Source of the DNA: JBCBKP01 sp038521625
Lineage (GTDB): Bacteria > Planctomycetota > Phycisphaerae > Phycisphaerales > UBA1924
Length of the DNA: 64,000 nucleotides
Reading direction: 5' to 3'
Assembly (NCBI GenBank): GCA_038521625.1
Contig: JBCBKP010000007.1
Coordinates: 42,997-106,996, forward strand
Below the pieces are notes generated by a model. It was not told the DNA's origin and did no database searches. It was given only the letters and a program-made list of their open reading frames with translations. Both the position numbers and the translations under genes were made by a program. Shown in pieces: positions 63,180-64,000 of the stretch. Every line of letters starts with the position of its first letter. Within the stretch, counting starts at the first letter, position 1.

Positions 63180-64000
63180 TCAGCCGAGCCGCACCAGCGC
63201 GATGTTGAACGCGTTGAACCCGGCGTGCATCAGGACCGGCACGCCCAGCGACCGGCTGCGTTCGAACGCGACGCCCAGGAACACGCTGAGGACGAACAGG
63301 TTCGCGAGCGCGTAGCCCCCGCCTTCGCTCAGCGCCGGGACGTGCATCGCGGCGAAGACGACCGACGTCACGAGGACGGCCGCCCACGGCGAGCCGGTCA
63401 GTCGCCTGAGACCGGACTGGAGCAGCCCGCGGTAGACAATCTCTTCGAGCAGCGGTGCCCCGAGCGTGACCGCGGCGACCGTGAGCCAGACCCACAGCGC
63501 CGCGCCGCCCTCCGCGATCCGCCCCAGCGTCTCGTGGGAGAGCTCTTCCGGCGGCTCGCCCCGGGCGAGCGCGTTGACCCATGCCGCGAGCAGCCCGGCC
63601 AGCAGCACGACCGGCAGCGAGAGCCCGAGCCAGGCAGGCCCCGTCCACAGATCGCGCCCGCGGGCCCGCAACCCCGCGCGGGGCGCGATCCGCGAGACCC
63701 GCTCCACGACGATGATGCCGAACCCGCAGCCGACGACATAGGAGCCGAGCAGCGAGATCGAGACGGCCAGGTCGTCTTCGAGCGAGACGCTGAACCCGGA
63801 GAAGATGAACGCCGCCGCGACCTGGTGACCGAGCCAGACGGCCCCGGCTCCGATGAGCCAGCCCACCGCTGAGAGCGGCGCGACGTCGCGCGATCGCTCG
63901 CCCTCGCGATCCACCGCGTCCAGCCCGCCGCGGACGGTCAGCCACGCGAGCGAGGCGATCGAGAGGACAATGAGCACCGCGAGCAGCCCGAGGTCCGCCA
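63180..64000 (-). CDS. CPBP family intramembrane protease (partial at right edge)
   Basis: At least 273 residues; the reading frame continues beyond the window (ADLGLLAVLIVLSIASLAWL at the edge), so the GTG at 63977 is probably internal. It has about eight membrane helices and the Abi/CPBP motifs: EEIVYRGLLQSGLRRLTG (paired Glu and Arg), FAAMHVPALSEGG (first His) and HAGFNAFNIALV (second His and Asn). These are metal-independent or metal-assisted proteases of the Rce1 type that process membrane-bound or lipidated peptides. No substrate can be deduced from trpS next door. Confidence 0.85.
   Translation of the reverse strand, partial: ADLGLLAVLIVLSIASLAWLTVRGGLDAVDREGERSRDVAPLSAVGWLIGAGAVWLGHQVAAAFIFSGFSVSLEDDLAVSISLLGSYVVGCGFGIIVVERVSRIAPRAGLRARGRDLWTGPAWLGLSLPVVLLAGLLAAWVNALARGEPPEELSHETLGRIAEGGAALWVWLTVAAVTLGAPLLEEIVYRGLLQSGLRRLTGSPWAAVLVTSVVFAAMHVPALSEGGGYALANLFVLSVFLGVAFERSRSLGVPVLMHAGFNAFNIALVRLG

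Noticed and set aside
1..64000. tRNA, rRNA, CRISPR array, insertion sequence, attachment site or prophage
   Set aside because: No cloverleaf-type GTTCRA loops, direct-repeat arrays, transposase motifs or phage genes were found on either strand.

Overview
This 64 kb window is chromosomal DNA of a GC-rich (roughly 70% by eye), Gram-negative-type bacterium. The best fit is the Planctomycetota, probably class Phycisphaerae. The reasons are PEP-CTERM-like sorting tails ending in RRRR on secreted proteins, a pseudopilus cluster of mixed type II secretion and type IV pilus character, a DUF58/BatA/coiled-coil/prenyltransferase-repeat cluster, an LpxL-type acyltransferase, and many lineage-restricted membrane proteins. 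The class assignment is inference. I found no tRNA, rRNA, CRISPR array, insertion sequence or prophage. The region looks like core and lineage-specific genome rather than a mobile island.

Layout. 1-5.0 kb (+): tail of an unknown gene, a family 2 glycosyltransferase, three small or membrane proteins including a DUF456 protein, and a PIN-PhoH ATPase. 5.1-6.6 kb (+): a secreted S41 protease. 6.6-15.5 kb (-): a nine-gene pseudopilus assembly cluster (GspF, GspG, GspI-, GspJ- and GspK-like, a GspC/PilP-like protein, a PilM-PilN fusion, a PilO-like protein, a TPR lipoprotein) with almost no intergenic space. 15.7-19.8 kb (+): a Gln-rich coiled-coil membrane protein, an orphan solute-binding lipoprotein and an M20 amidohydrolase. 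19.8-21.9 kb (-): a membrane protein and a UvrC lacking its C-terminal HhH region. 22.3-28.2 kb: an AraC-GyrI regulator, a subtilase with an unusual Asp-site motif, a class V aminotransferase and a cyclic-nucleotide-domain/TrxB-like fusion. 28.4-29.4 kb (-): rplM-rpsI. 29.7-32.8 kb (-): a secreted beta-propeller, then a Nif3-like protein coupled to a tail-anchored CYTH protein. 33.5-42.7 kb (+): ispE, a ROK kinase, a coiled-coil/BRCT-like protein, LpxL, a single-domain response regulator, a methyltransferase, an FmdB-like protein without cysteines, Tdh, and a zinc-ribbon/TerB-like protein. 42.7-48.3 kb: a phosphatase-cytochrome c' fusion lipoprotein, HscA-like Hsp70, a TM2 protein, a secreted dockerin-like protein and PfkA. 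48.4-60.6 kb (+): a secreted protein, then a tightly coupled DUF58 / BatA-type / von Willebrand-like / giant coiled-coil / secreted / prenyltransferase-repeat operon. 60.8-64 kb: an NPCBM-like secreted protein, trpS and a CPBP protease running off the edge.

Regulation. Two kinds of start are visible. Genes inside operons overlap (ATGA, GTGA, TTGA, TGATG) or carry GGAG-type ribosome binding sites. At least twelve transcription-unit starts instead have a TANNNT hexamer only 5-8 nt before the start codon and no ribosome binding site, which implies leaderless transcripts.

The best candidates for under-described biology are the 49.5-60.6 kb cluster, in which no MoxR gene is visible, the phosphatase-cytochrome c' fusion, the tail-anchored CYTH protein, and the recurring loss of zinc-binding cysteines (FmdB-like, ROK kinase, Tdh).
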